Positions 33,081-42,510 of a DNA stretch of 50,388 nt are shown here, in pieces. Numbering within the stretch: position 1 is the first letter of the stretch; each line of letters opens with the position of its first letter. A program made the translations under genes and the position numbers. The stretch is from an uncultured Mycoplasmatota bacterium (GTDB lineage: Bacteria; Bacillota_I; Bacilli_A; RF39; UBA660): positions 1-50,388 of the forward strand of contig CANSRH010000012.1 in assembly GCA_947649365.1 (NCBI GenBank), in the 5' to 3' direction. The notes under the pieces were generated by a model, which did no database searches, was not told the origin of the DNA, and saw nothing but the letters and a program-made list of their open reading frames with translations.

Positions 33081-34238
33081 TCATTTCCAAATTTCTTTAT
33101 ATTTTTCTACTATTAGTTTCCATGTATAGGCTTCTTTTATGCGGTTTTTTGCCAATTTCTCATATTTTTTTATTGTCTTCTCATCGAATTTTTCCACACG
33201 TTCAATGATATTTTTTAAGTCTCCTTCTTTTTTACTAAAGTAAAGGGAAGAAAAGGTACCTACTTCCACATTATAAATGGCGTTAAACAAAATATTTATT
33301 TTTGTAGTTGCTAAAGCTTCTAGTAAACTTGGATTGGTTCCTCCTGCGCTGTGTCCATGCAAGTAAGCATAGGCGTTTTCTCTAAAGTATAAAAGTGATT
33401 CTTTATCATAAACCGTTCCAATAAACTTAATTCGTTTATCACACGCAAACTTTGTTTTTTCTTTCAATTCTTTATAAAACTTATTTTCTTCGACATTAGC
33501 GATAATCACTAAATCTTTTTTTGTTTTGCTACTCATAAATTCTTTAATCATGAGTTCATAATTGTTTTCTGGAACAAACCTTCCCACAACCAAATAATAA
33601 TTATTTTCTTTTAGTTTGTATTTTTTAAATAAATCTTTTACTATCTCATTTTTCATACCTTTTTGATTTAAATAGGCACCATACGAAATAAAACTACTCG
33701 GTTTATGAAACTTTATATATCTCTTATCAATATACTCTTGTATTGCTTTTGAATCGCAGACAATGTGATCGCTGTGTTTTACCATACAATATTCACTAAT
33801 TTTAAAACAAATTTTAATCCACCACGCCCATTTTTCACGCGTCCACTCGAGTCCATCTGGATTCAAATATATTTTTATACCTTGTTTTTTTAAGGAATGA
33901 ATTAAAAAAGGATAAAATGGCCCTACACGACATCCTAGTACATATACAATTACATTTTCTAATTTGTTTTCTTTTATATATTTTTTCATGTATTTTAAAG
34001 CCAATATTGCATAGATAAACATGGTAACAAATCCTACGCTTGGAGAATAGACTTGTAAACAAGATACTCCTTCTTTTTCTTTTATGATTTTCTTTTCTTT
34101 TTTATTGTTTGTAAGCTCTGGTACATGAAATTTTACATTTTTGTCTTTGTAGTTCTTAATTAAATTGGTAACAAAAGTCTCCCAACCTCCATAGTTGTTT
34201 TGATACCCTCTTGCTCCGATGATTATTATATTTTTCAA
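33081..34238 (-). CDS. DUF1972/GT4 rhamnosyltransferase-like glycosyltransferase
   Basis: 385 residues. The N-terminal DUF1972 signature is IIIIGARGYQNNYGGWETFV; the middle YLNPDGLEWTREKWAWWIKI and the GT4 motif HGHSAGGTNPSLLEALATTK follow. These are marks of Cps2T/RgpA-type beta-1,4-rhamnosyltransferases, which add the first rhamnose to lipid-linked GlcNAc. With TagO making that GlcNAc lipid, this would be an early step of a rhamnose polysaccharide. Start is TTG 34238, with GGGGG 8 bp before it; the gene starts right after the previous stop. Confidence 0.85.
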   Translation of the reverse strand: MKNIIIIGARGYQNNYGGWETFVTNLIKNYKDKNVKFHVPELTNNKKEKKIIKEKEGVSCLQVYSPSVGFVTMFIYAILALKYMKKYIKENKLENVIVYVLGCRVGPFYPFLIHSLKKQGIKIYLNPDGLEWTREKWAWWIKICFKISEYCMVKHSDHIVCDSKAIQEYIDKRYIKFHKPSSFISYGAYLNQKGMKNEIVKDLFKKYKLKENNYYLVVGRFVPENNYELMIKEFMSSKTKKDLVIIANVEENKFYKELKEKTKFACDKRIKFIGTVYDKESLLYFRENAYAYLHGHSAGGTNPSLLEALATTKINILFNAIYNVEVGTFSSLYFSKKEGDLKNIIERVEKFDEKTIKKYEKLAKNRIKEAYTWKLIVEKYKEIWK

Positions 34239-34239
34239 G

Positions 34240-35094
34240 TTATTTTCCCCCTTTTAACAAGCGTTCTATTTCTAATCCAAAAGAATAGAGCAACACTAGT
34301 ATTCTTAAAATGCCTAGTTGAAAAATATTCATGTGGTTTACATTTTTTTCATAGTAATATTGACTTTGTTTTAACAGTTTAAATTTACGAATTCTATTGA
34401 CACTTTTATCGACACTTTGTGATAAAGCATGTATGACTTCTACCCGATTATCGATCATGGTTCTGTAACTTTTTCTCTTTAAGTTATGTCCCATGATAAT
34501 CTCTTCATAATAAAGAAAGGTATTTTCGTCAAAATAATGAATGTCTTCTATCGCCTCTTTTTTGATAATAAAGAAACATCCTTTTACAACTTCTACACTT
34601 GTTAAATCACTTTGGTACTCTTCATTCTTATAACTAAGTAGCATTTGTTCAAATCTTCTTAAAAATGGAATATTAGAGATAACTTCTGAATAAAAGGTAG
34701 GGAGTTTCCATCCTCTTGAAATGCCATTTGGTTCTTTTACTACAGGAGCTACACAATCAATGTCTTTATTTTCTAAATCTTTGATTAAGGTTTTTATGGA
34801 TTCTTCCGTCACAATAATATCCGGATTGGAAATGATAATGTTATCTATAATTTCTTCTTTTATTAAATACTTTATGCCTATATTGTTTCCTGCGGCATAT
34901 CCTTTATTTTCTTTCGCTTCTAGAATTTTTATTTTATTATTTTCATATTTTTTTAATTTCTTTACAGAGTCATCTGTACTTTTGTTATCCACAACTACGA
35001 TCTTATCTAGTATTTTATAATTTTTGATATCCTCTAAGATAAGAGATGTATTTTCACTATCGTTGTAATTTAATATGACTATTCCATTCTTCAT
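34240..35094 (-). CDS. GT2 glycosyltransferase, RgpB-like
   Basis: 284 residues: NGIVILNYNDSENTSLIL, VVVDNKSTDDSVKKL, NKGYAAGNNIGIKYL, IISNPDIIV metal site and GCFFIIKKEAIEDI. The usual ED acid pair appears as YYEEIIMGHNL. Resembles rhamnosyltransferases such as RgpB. It probably acts together with the DUF1972 enzyme that follows. AGAGGT precedes the ATG. Confidence 0.8.
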   Translation of the reverse strand: MKNGIVILNYNDSENTSLILEDIKNYKILDKIVVVDNKSTDDSVKKLKKYENNKIKILEAKENKGYAAGNNIGIKYLIKEEIIDNIIISNPDIIVTEESIKTLIKDLENKDIDCVAPVVKEPNGISRGWKLPTFYSEVISNIPFLRRFEQMLLSYKNEEYQSDLTSVEVVKGCFFIIKKEAIEDIHYFDENTFLYYEEIIMGHNLKRKSYRTMIDNRVEVIHALSQSVDKSVNRIRKFKLLKQSQYYYEKNVNHMNIFQLGILRILVLLYSFGLEIERLLKGGK

Positions 35095-35143
35095 AACTTA
35101 CCTCTGCTTTTATTTTACCATAATTTGGTGTAAATAAAATAAA

Positions 35144-35170
35144 AACATATAGAATCGGTGCCTATATGTT
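35144..35170 (-). terminator. terminator of the ligase-glycosyltransferase fusion gene
   Basis: On the minus strand AACATATAG-GCACCGATT-CTATATGTT is a 9-bp stem followed by TTTATTTT. It overlaps the stop codon at 35169. Confidence 0.8.
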
Positions 35171-37442
35171 ATTTTTTAAATATATTTATTAACGTATCTT
35201 TTGTATTTGCAAAACTATACTCTTCACTTTTTTGTCTTGCTTTTTTTGTTAGTTTCCTTTTCTCTTCCTTTTTTATTTGAAGGACTTCTTTTATTTTTTC
35301 TGCTAATTCTAATTCGTCGTAAGGAGTAAAGGTAATAGCATTTTGTTTATGAATTAAATAATCACTTGGTCCATATTTGTTGCTTCCGATGACTAAGCAT
35401 TCACAAGCCATTGCTTCTAGTCCTGTTAAACCAAGGCTTTCACTTTTTCTTCTCGTTGGATAGATAAAAGCTTCTAATGCATTATAAATAAATACTAGTT
35501 CTTCTTGACTTACTAGTGGTTTTCTTTCTATCCATTCTTCTACTTGGTACTCTTTTACTAATTGATTGAACTCTTCTTCTTCGTTGCCACTTCCTACAAT
35601 TAAGAATTTTACCTTTTCTAAGTCTCTTTTTATTTCATGTATTGCTTTTATTAACGTATCGTATCCTTTGTCTTTTTCCAATCTAGCGACAAATCCAAAA
35701 TAGTTTGTATTTTCATCTAATCCTGCTTTTTTCTTTGCTTCTTTTTTGTCTATTTTTTGAAATTTTTCTATATCTACTCCACCAGAAGGATAAACCACTA
35801 TCTTTTCTTTTGGTATATTGTATTCTTTTTTTAAAATACTAGCAAAATAGTGCGATGGAGAGATGACTTTATCCGCAAATTTTAGAAAACATCTGCTCAA
35901 AACTAAATAATTTTTATCGGTATTTGTATCGGCGACAATATCGTTGCCATGAACATTAATGACCAATTGGGTATTTTTTGAACAAATATAGGGAATGATA
36001 ACTCCCATAGTTGTGTGCGATACAAAATGGACATATATAAAATCATAGTTATTCCATGTTGCTTTTAGCAAAGAACTTCCACACATTTTTATGTAGGCAA
36101 GTAATTTTTTTATTTTTCCTTTTGTTTTGTACATGACGACTAGGTCTATACTGAATCCATTTTCTTTTAAAAGTTCATAACTATTTTTTACAAATATACC
36201 ATAATGTGGAGAGGCTTTATCAGGATACATATTGGAAACAAACAATATATCTTTTTTCATTCTTCCTTTGTCATTTTTAGAAATAAGTACTAGTAATGCT
36301 AAGAATGTGGATGTAAATGGACTGAGCAATACATGTCCTGTAAAACAAGAGACAATCAGTAGCAAAATAAACGTAAATTTGTATACTCCTTTTAGTTCAC
36401 TCCTTTTTAGAGCATAAAAGAAGAAAATACAATAGAATGTCATCCCTACTATCCCAATGCTATAGAAAATATCAAAGATATCGATTTCCACATTTTTGAT
36501 TTCGTTAATTTTTGTTCTACCTATACCAAAGAAATTTTCTTTTAATGGACTTTCTTTATAGTTTTGGTAGACATTTTCTAAAAAAGTTAAACGATTGCTG
36601 TATATAATATGGTCGATGTTTTCAAATGTGAATAACTCATCTACATTGTTAATTTCGTAATGTTCTAACGAGGCTTTTATGTTTTTTGTTAAATCTGCTT
36701 TAGGAACGTAGACAATGCATCCAACTAAAACTACCACTATTGTTACTAAAAACTTTAACTGATTCTGTTTGATAAAGCGTAATAAATGTTTTCGTTTGGT
36801 AATAAAAAAATAAATTAGAATGATAAATAGACAACCATAAAATGTTTTGGTACTCATTAATATCATGGTGATAAGTCCAAGAATAATAAAAATTCCACGA
36901 AGTAGATAACTATTGCTTTCTAAAAGATATAAAACTACGATAGGAGCACCTATTATAAATACATTAGAGAGTTCATTACCAATATAAAAGTACGATAAAT
37001 AAAGTTCTTTGTTGGGATAAACTTCACTAATGTTGTGCCCTCCTCCAAAGAAAAAAGGAACTATGTATAAGAGTAAATATTCTAAGCAAACTATTGTTAA
37101 CGTTTTTTTAGTGATGCTTTTGCTTTCGTATTCACTAAAGAAAAGAATTAAGGTTGGAAGATAAAATATTTTTATAAGATTGATTGCTTCTGTTGCTAAT
37201 CGATTGTCTGTTGTTAATAAGTACCCGAAATAAGTGAGGATATAAATGCTCATTAAAACTAAGATTTTTTTCTTTGGTAGATGTTTTATTAAATAACAAC
37301 ACGCGTACATTAAGAAGAGACCTTTTATAATTAAGCCAATACTGATAGGAAAATGTTCCCAAGATGCTATGGATGTCGAAAAGTCAATTAGAGGTAATAA
37401 AAGGATAAAGAAATGTAACCAATTGCTTTTTAATTTTTTCAT
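35169..37442 (-). CDS. fusion of O-antigen ligase/polymerase-like membrane domain and GT4 glycosyltransferase
   Basis: About 757 residues, starting at ATG 37442 (AGGAAAT upstream, 1 bp after the gtrA stop). Residues about 1-390 form ten or more membrane helices with a large outer loop (about 250-320, including KENFFGIGRTKINEIKNVEI), as in O-antigen ligase or polymerase proteins. Residues about 393-757 are a GT4 enzyme: DILFVSNMYPDKASPHYGIF, INVHGNDIVAD, VYPSGGVDIEKF, FVARLEKDKGYDTL and ESLGLTGLEAMACECLV. The sequence is continuous with no stop or shift between the parts. The two domains act on opposite membrane sides, which makes the fusion notable. Confidence 0.85.
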   Translation of the reverse strand: MKKLKSNWLHFFILLLPLIDFSTSIASWEHFPISIGLIIKGLFLMYACCYLIKHLPKKKILVLMSIYILTYFGYLLTTDNRLATEAINLIKIFYLPTLILFFSEYESKSITKKTLTIVCLEYLLLYIVPFFFGGGHNISEVYPNKELYLSYFYIGNELSNVFIIGAPIVVLYLLESNSYLLRGIFIILGLITMILMSTKTFYGCLFIILIYFFITKRKHLLRFIKQNQLKFLVTIVVVLVGCIVYVPKADLTKNIKASLEHYEINNVDELFTFENIDHIIYSNRLTFLENVYQNYKESPLKENFFGIGRTKINEIKNVEIDIFDIFYSIGIVGMTFYCIFFFYALKRSELKGVYKFTFILLLIVSCFTGHVLLSPFTSTFLALLVLISKNDKGRMKKDILFVSNMYPDKASPHYGIFVKNSYELLKENGFSIDLVVMYKTKGKIKKLLAYIKMCGSSLLKATWNNYDFIYVHFVSHTTMGVIIPYICSKNTQLVINVHGNDIVADTNTDKNYLVLSRCFLKFADKVISPSHYFASILKKEYNIPKEKIVVYPSGGVDIEKFQKIDKKEAKKKAGLDENTNYFGFVARLEKDKGYDTLIKAIHEIKRDLEKVKFLIVGSGNEEEEFNQLVKEYQVEEWIERKPLVSQEELVFIYNALEAFIYPTRRKSESLGLTGLEAMACECLVIGSNKYGPSDYLIHKQNAITFTPYDELELAEKIKEVLQIKKEEKRKLTKKARQKSEEYSFANTKDTLINIFKK

Positions 37443-37443
37443 G

Positions 37444-37878
37444 TTATTTCCTACTTTCTTTTTTCTTTCCAAAAACAAATAGCTTACTAAAGATATAATT
37501 AAGAATAGTGACTACTACTTGACTGATTAGTTTTCCAATTGTATCGCTGCCTTTTAGAAGGGTTACAAAAAGAAACATAATCGCCATATCCATTAAAAGA
37601 GTCAACACTCTAGAGGTACAGAACGTTGCTATTTCTTTTAAATAATTTTTTGATTTGCTTTTGAATACAAATATACGATTGGTGATATAAGCAAATGCGA
37701 CTGCAAATATCCAAGATATGATATTGGCAATTTGGATTTCTATTGCATTATTAGCATCTAAAAAGGTGTGTACACATATAAAATAAGTGGCTAAGCTGAC
37801 AATGGTTGTTAATACTCCTACAATTAAGTATCTTATTATTTCTTCATATTTTTTATATAGTTCTTTTACCTTTTTCAT
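37444..37878 (-). CDS. GtrA family membrane protein (lipid-sugar flippase)
   Basis: 144 residues with four membrane helices: IRYLIVGVLTTIVSLATYF, ANIISWIFAVAFAYITNRIF and VVTILNYIFSKLFVFGKK. GtrA proteins are thought to flip undecaprenyl-phosphate-linked sugars made by GtrB enzymes. No GtrB gene is directly beside it; it may serve one of the three GtrB-like enzymes elsewhere in the window. AAGGAAG precedes the ATG. It is co-transcribed with the fusion gene downstream. Confidence 0.87.
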   Translation of the reverse strand: MKKVKELYKKYEEIIRYLIVGVLTTIVSLATYFICVHTFLDANNAIEIQIANIISWIFAVAFAYITNRIFVFKSKSKNYLKEIATFCTSRVLTLLMDMAIMFLFVTLLKGSDTIGKLISQVVVTILNYIFSKLFVFGKKKESRK

Positions 37879-37939
37879 TTTCTACTTCCTTTTCCTTTTC
37901 TTATTATAATTATAACACACTGTTTTTTTTATAAAAGAA

Positions 37940-37990
37940 AAAGAATTGTTTTGACCATTTTATTTTTTTTGGTCGATCAATTCTTTTTTG
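37940..37990 (-). terminator. terminator of tagO
   Basis: On the minus strand AAAGAATTG pairs with CAATTCTTT, and inside it GACCA pairs with TGGTC. T-rich sequence follows. It separates tagO from the gtrA operon. Confidence 0.75.
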
Positions 37991-38013
37991 TTTTTTTAAA
38001 ATTTAGTAACCAT

Positions 38014-39069
38014 CTATTGCTTTTCTGTTTTCTTTTTGTTTCGTTTAAATAAGATATCGGTTTTTAAAACAATAAATAGGAAGATAATCATGAGCCCAAT
38101 ATAAATGAATATTGCGTAATAGGTATCTCCTAAAACATAAAAGATAGAAGTCATGGCAAATAAAATATCAATTGCATAAATAATTAAAAGGGAAGAACGT
38201 GTAGAAAATTGCATATTTAATAGTTGATGATGTAAATGCGATTTGTCAGGAGTATTGAAAGGATTTTGGCCTTTTAAAATACGCCTTATTATAGAAAATG
38301 CGACATCAATGATAGGAGTTGCTAAAATTATAAGAGGGATAATTAAAGAAGTAAAGGTAGCTGTTTTGTATCCTAAAAGAGAAATGACTGCAATGATAAA
38401 ACCTAAAAAATTACTTCCTGTATCTCCTACATATATACGAGCAGGAGGAAAATTATAAACTAAAAATCCTAAAGTAGACCCAAGCATGATAAGTGCAAGA
38501 GTCGTATCTAACCCTTCCATCGCATTCATGATATAAGCAATAATTGCGATGGTTAAGAAATAAATGGAACTTACTCCTGAACTAAGACCATCTAGCCCAT
38601 CAGAAAGATTTATCGTATTAATAATGGAAATGATTAAGATTATGGTTATGATATAATTCCATGGTACTACAAATGTTATGTTCCAACCAACAAAACTAAC
38701 AAAATCTAGAGTAATGTTTCCATAAAAAACTATGATTCCTGCGGCAAGTAATTGAACGAATAACTGGTATTTTGCTTTTAAAGGATTGATATCATCAATA
38801 AATCCCATAAAGATAAGTAAGAAACTCCCCATTAAAATGGATAACATTTGTGTACTACTTCTTGCATACAACATGTATCCTAGCATGAAGGAGAAAAAAA
38901 TAGCAAGTCCTCCTAGTGTAGGCATCGGTCTTTTGTTTAGTCTTCTCGCATTCGGATAATCTAATGCTTTTACATGAAAAGCAATTTTTTCTACAATTGG
39001 AGTTATTATTAAACTACTTAAAAATGTAACAAAAACAATAATAAATATATCGTGTCCATTTACAAACAT
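38014..39069 (-). CDS. tagO: undecaprenyl-phosphate GlcNAc-1-phosphate transferase (TagO/WecA-like)
   Basis: 351 residues with about eleven membrane helices. Family motifs are ALDYPNARRLNKRPMPTLGG, GFIDDINPLKAKYQL, TINLSDGLDGLSSG, VYVGDTGSNFLGF and the C-terminal TPDKSHLHHQLL (WecA type, not MraY). It transfers GlcNAc-1-P from UDP-GlcNAc to undecaprenyl phosphate, the first step of wall teichoic acid or rhamnose-polysaccharide synthesis. GGAAGTG lies before the ATG. It is located at the head of the polysaccharide cluster but has its own terminator. Confidence 0.93.
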   Translation of the reverse strand: MFVNGHDIFIIVFVTFLSSLIITPIVEKIAFHVKALDYPNARRLNKRPMPTLGGLAIFFSFMLGYMLYARSSTQMLSILMGSFLLIFMGFIDDINPLKAKYQLFVQLLAAGIIVFYGNITLDFVSFVGWNITFVVPWNYIITIILIISIINTINLSDGLDGLSSGVSSIYFLTIAIIAYIMNAMEGLDTTLALIMLGSTLGFLVYNFPPARIYVGDTGSNFLGFIIAVISLLGYKTATFTSLIIPLIILATPIIDVAFSIIRRILKGQNPFNTPDKSHLHHQLLNMQFSTRSSLLIIYAIDILFAMTSIFYVLGDTYYAIFIYIGLMIIFLFIVLKTDILFKRNKKKTEKQ

Positions 39070-39178
39070 ATTTTTTCACTTCCATTTTTCTATCTTTATT
39101 ATATCGTACCTAAAAAAAAATAGAAAGAAAAAGTATAAAATGTAACTTATAAAGAGGGCTAAATAAAAAAGAACAACT

Positions 39179-40570
39179 TTAGTCATTCTTTTTGTCAGTC
39201 AAGCCAAATAATTCTTGGTTGGCATTCGGTAGTTTTTCTTCTTTTGGTAATTCTTTTTCTTCTGCTTTTTTTTCTTTGTTTCTGTGGTCAATGATTTCTA
39301 TATTTTTCTTCTCTTCTTTGTTTACTCTATCTTTTTTATTTTTATGATTTTTTTTCTTTGTTTTACGAGTTAATAAACAAAGAATTAGAATAAAGGCAAA
39401 TAAGAGTCCTCCTCCAAAGGCAAAACATGCATATTTATAGGTTTGTAAATCTTTTTTTAACTCTTCTATTTCTGAATTGTCCCAAATTTGGAATGTTTCT
39501 TCTTCTGTATCGTATTTGTAATAGTTGTATTCTCCAGTATTTATACTCATTCCATACACAATTGCATATCGATGATTTTCAGTTTTTTTGTATGCAGGTA
39601 CTTCTATATCATTGATTATAATGGTTGTTTTGATATATCCTTCTATACTATTCGGAAATTCAATACAATGTAAAGTAAGTACATTTGATTTGATTTCATT
39701 ATATAAAGTATAGGTTTCTTTTTCTTCATCATAGATGGCTAGTAGAATTTTTCCGTTTTCGTCTTTTACTCCTACTAATGTGAATTTGGTGATTTCACTA
39801 TAAAATGCAGGAATTTCTGTGTTATTGATAGTGATTGTTTTTTCGTCATAACTTTCTGGTTTTAGTAAACTTTTTGCATTTTTAATGAGTGTATAGTTTT
39901 TTTCACCTATTTTTATTTCAATCGGATTTGTATCTTCTACATTTACAATCACTTTATAGGTTTGTGTTTTTCCATTTTCTGCTGTTACAATAATTTCAAA
40001 GGTATTCATTCCTTCTGTTACTTCATATTCTCCAGTTCCTGTTACGTTTGCATGCGATTCATTTGCTTTAGCATCTAGTTTTATAGTATTAATGGTTGAG
40101 GGGACCGTTGCTGTATATTCATATACGTCTTTTTTGAATTCTGGTGTTAAAGAATATCCTTCTACTGTTAAAGAAGATAATGTTGCGTCCGTTGCTTTTT
40201 CTCTTACTGGAACGACACTTACTCGTTTGTTTAAAGAAATATTTTTGGTTGTCCCATCCGCACTTGTTATGTCTCCTGTTACTGTAAATCCTATGGTTCC
40301 TAAACTTGTTGCTTTACATGTAACACTTAAGGTTTTGGTAGCGTTTTTTCCATTTGAGGTTGCATCTGCAAAACTTTGACTACAACCACTTGTTGATCCA
40401 GAGGAATTGATTCGGATATTCCAAGCTGCTGTATTTTTTAAGGTTACATTTACTGTAACTGAACTTCCTACTTCTACTTGACTTGCTCCTCCTATGGTGG
40501 CAGTTCCTGCTGCATGTACTCCTAGAGGGAATAGTAAAATGCTTAGCAATACTATGATTTTTTTCTTCAT
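39179..40570 (-). CDS. membrane-anchored surface protein: cohesin-like and cadherin-like domains
   Basis: 463 residues. A signal peptide ends at GVHAAG (about residue 21). The first beta-sandwich (about 22-122: ATIGGASQVEVGSSVTVNVT) is cohesin-like in layout, although identity is weak. A cadherin-like beta-sandwich follows (about 130-212: SSLTVEGYSLTPEFKKDVYE; NGKTQTYKVIVNVED). A beta-rich linker and a coiled coil come next, then a membrane helix (about 387-406) and a highly charged cytoplasmic tail. It is encoded 10 bp downstream of the dockerin-bearing glucosaminidase gene and may dock that enzyme on the cell surface (inference). AGGAGG before the ATG. Confidence 0.7.
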   Translation of the reverse strand: MKKKIIVLLSILLFPLGVHAAGTATIGGASQVEVGSSVTVNVTLKNTAAWNIRINSSGSTSGCSQSFADATSNGKNATKTLSVTCKATSLGTIGFTVTGDITSADGTTKNISLNKRVSVVPVREKATDATLSSLTVEGYSLTPEFKKDVYEYTATVPSTINTIKLDAKANESHANVTGTGEYEVTEGMNTFEIIVTAENGKTQTYKVIVNVEDTNPIEIKIGEKNYTLIKNAKSLLKPESYDEKTITINNTEIPAFYSEITKFTLVGVKDENGKILLAIYDEEKETYTLYNEIKSNVLTLHCIEFPNSIEGYIKTTIIINDIEVPAYKKTENHRYAIVYGMSINTGEYNYYKYDTEEETFQIWDNSEIEELKKDLQTYKYACFAFGGGLLFAFILILCLLTRKTKKKNHKNKKDRVNKEEKKNIEIIDHRNKEKKAEEKELPKEEKLPNANQELFGLTDKKND

Positions 40571-40580
40571 TCTTATCCTC

Positions 40581-42350
40581 CTATCCTTGTGAAATCTTAT
40601 TTGTTCCTAATAAATGTTGACGCATTTTTAAAAGGTCTCCTGAGTTTACTTTTCCGTTATTTGTTAACATTCCTGCTTCTAAATTTGCACCTTTTAACGT
40701 TATTGTTCCTTGTAAATGTTGACGCATTTTTAAAAGGTCTGCTGAATTGATTTTTCCATCTCCCGTTAAATCACCATATATCACTATGGTATAGGTTTGT
40801 CCATTGTAAGAAATGTTGGTTCCTGTACCTATTGTATTTGAACTTATAGAAATATCGTTGTTTGCTAATTTTTTCTTTACATTTTCTATATTTTCTCCTT
40901 CTGGAAATCCTGTGACATAACTATTGTTGATTTTGTATCCAGCATTTACTAAGTAGTTGGCAAGAGGAAGTGGTACTGTTACATCCGTTCCAGGATTTTG
41001 ATTGTTTCCTCCTGGGGAACAAATTGTACACAATCCACCGCTTGCATAAACTAACCCTGCGTGTACAGGACTAGAAGCTCCACTTTTTGCTCCAATGTTA
41101 TAAAAATTATAAAGTCCCGAATATAGTACTCCTTCGTATGTAAAACTTTCTCCTTTGGTGCTAGTACTTCCATTGACTCCTGATTCTTGTCTTGCAAGAG
41201 ATGCTAAATACACTGCACTTACATTGGCGGTTCTTCCTGCTTCTACAAAAATACTTGAGTAAGGTTGGTTATCTAAAATGGATAGACCTCCCATAAAGGT
41301 ATTATTTAAAACACCTTGTACTACTCCTTCTGTGTAATTGGAAGAATATTCTAAACTTTCAAATTGAAGTATGTAACGTTCAGTTAGAAAGTTTCTTGGG
41401 TCCATATAATAGGCAGTTGTTTCGTTGTTTGGGATATACCAGCCTGTGTCATGTCCTGCTTGGTGTGGTCCTCCTTCACTCATATCATAGTATTGATTTC
41501 CGCCTTGAATGGCTCCCACATTTTTTTCTGTAACGACAGAGGTCCAGAAATCAAGTCCTGTATGCATTGCTGTAAAGGTCCAGTTTGGATGTTTTTGGTG
41601 TAAAGCTCTTAAGGCTTGCTTATAACTTTCAGGAAATCCTTGACGATTTAATTCGTCTTCAAACGCTTGGTCAGTCACATTTCCTTGTTTTTCTATGTTT
41701 GTTAAATTTCCTCCAGGTCGATTGTAGACATCTCCCATATTTTGGTAAACCGGAATACTGAAGGCTAGTGGTAAATTAAATAACCCATTGTTGTTATAAG
41801 TTGTAAAACTTGTTCTTGCTTCACTCGATGGCGCCGTAATATTCGTCATATATTGGTGGTTGTACACATGATAGTAACCATTCGGGTTTACATTGTACTT
41901 TTTTAAATAACTTGTAAATTGCCCTTTCGAAATATAAGAACTTGCTATAAATTTTGCTCCTCCTACAATTGATTTTTTGGGAGTCGTCCATGGTCGATCA
42001 TAGGGATCCGTTGGGGTTTTTACATCTAGACTAATATATTTAGAACAAAGGTATCCTTCTTTTCCTTGGTATCTCACACGATACCATCCTTCGTTACATC
42101 CATATCCTGCTACTTTGTTTGTTGATAAAATCGTAACTATATTTCCAATGTCTGTGTACATAATCACGTTTTCTTTTGTTTCTGTTGTAGGGGTAGAACG
42201 CAAACGAACATCATTCGCCGTTAGGACTCCTAAAACATTTTCTTCTGCTTCTACTGGAATAGGAAATGAAAAAAGATTAGAAATTGCCATACCCAATACA
42301 AGTTCTATTTTTAGTGCTTTGGAAAATTTCTTTTTTGTAGACTTTTTCAA
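40581..42350 (-). CDS. SH3-glucosaminidase-dockerin cell-wall hydrolase
   Basis: 589 residues, secreted. The start is probably TTG 42350 (AGGTG 8 bp upstream; no nearby ATG). The signal peptide ends near PVEAEE. A bacterial SH3 domain spans about 45-110 (NDVRLRSTPTTETKENVIMY; WYRVRYQGKEGYLCSKYIS). The endo-beta-N-acetylglucosaminidase region spans about 245-450 (NWTFTAMHTGLDFW; LASLARQESGVNGS with the likely catalytic Glu; YNFYNIGA). The C-terminus (about 525-585) is a type I dockerin: two repeats GDLTGDGKINSADLLKMRQH and NNGKVNSGDLLKMRQHLLG. It would cleave peptidoglycan glycan strands. A non-cellulosomal enzyme with a dockerin is unusual. Confidence 0.87.
   Translation of the reverse strand: MKKSTKKKFSKALKIELVLGMAISNLFSFPIPVEAEENVLGVLTANDVRLRSTPTTETKENVIMYTDIGNIVTILSTNKVAGYGCNEGWYRVRYQGKEGYLCSKYISLDVKTPTDPYDRPWTTPKKSIVGGAKFIASSYISKGQFTSYLKKYNVNPNGYYHVYNHQYMTNITAPSSEARTSFTTYNNNGLFNLPLAFSIPVYQNMGDVYNRPGGNLTNIEKQGNVTDQAFEDELNRQGFPESYKQALRALHQKHPNWTFTAMHTGLDFWTSVVTEKNVGAIQGGNQYYDMSEGGPHQAGHDTGWYIPNNETTAYYMDPRNFLTERYILQFESLEYSSNYTEGVVQGVLNNTFMGGLSILDNQPYSSIFVEAGRTANVSAVYLASLARQESGVNGSTSTKGESFTYEGVLYSGLYNFYNIGAKSGASSPVHAGLVYASGGLCTICSPGGNNQNPGTDVTVPLPLANYLVNAGYKINNSYVTGFPEGENIENVKKKLANNDISISSNTIGTGTNISYNGQTYTIVIYGDLTGDGKINSADLLKMRQHLQGTITLKGANLEAGMLTNNGKVNSGDLLKMRQHLLGTNKISQG
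40612..40638 (+). repeat. 27-bp direct repeat, copy 1 (dockerin repeat)
   Basis: A perfect 27-bp repeat of 40714-40740 (102 bp apart), coding on the minus strand for DLLKMRQHL in both dockerin segments. Identity at DNA level over 27 bp suggests recent duplication or gene conversion. Confidence 0.85.
40714..40740 (+). repeat. 27-bp direct repeat, copy 2 (dockerin repeat)
   Basis: Identical to 40612-40638; it encodes the first dockerin F-hand helix of the glucosaminidase. Confidence 0.85.
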
Positions 42351-42456
42351 ATCTTCTTCACCTTCCTATTTTATCTATTCTAAATTGTACCATAATTCGA
42401 CAAATTTTGCTAGTTATCCACTTTTCATAGACATTCATTTGTCAAGTAAGTGGAAC

Positions 42457-42485
42457 TTGTAAATTTTCTGTTTTTTTTATATAAT
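42457..42485 (+). promoter_or_regulatory. promoter of the LCP gene
   Basis: TTGTAA (42457-42462) and TATAAT (42480-42485) with a 17-bp spacer that contains T8. The start codon follows 25 bp later. The gap is shared with the divergent glucosaminidase gene. Confidence 0.75.
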
Positions 42486-42510
42486 ACTATATAATAAGAA
42501 AGGGTCGTTT

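Noticed and set aside
40612-40740. Direct repeats as insertion-sequence ends or target duplications
   Set aside because: They are in frame and encode the two dockerin segments of one protein.
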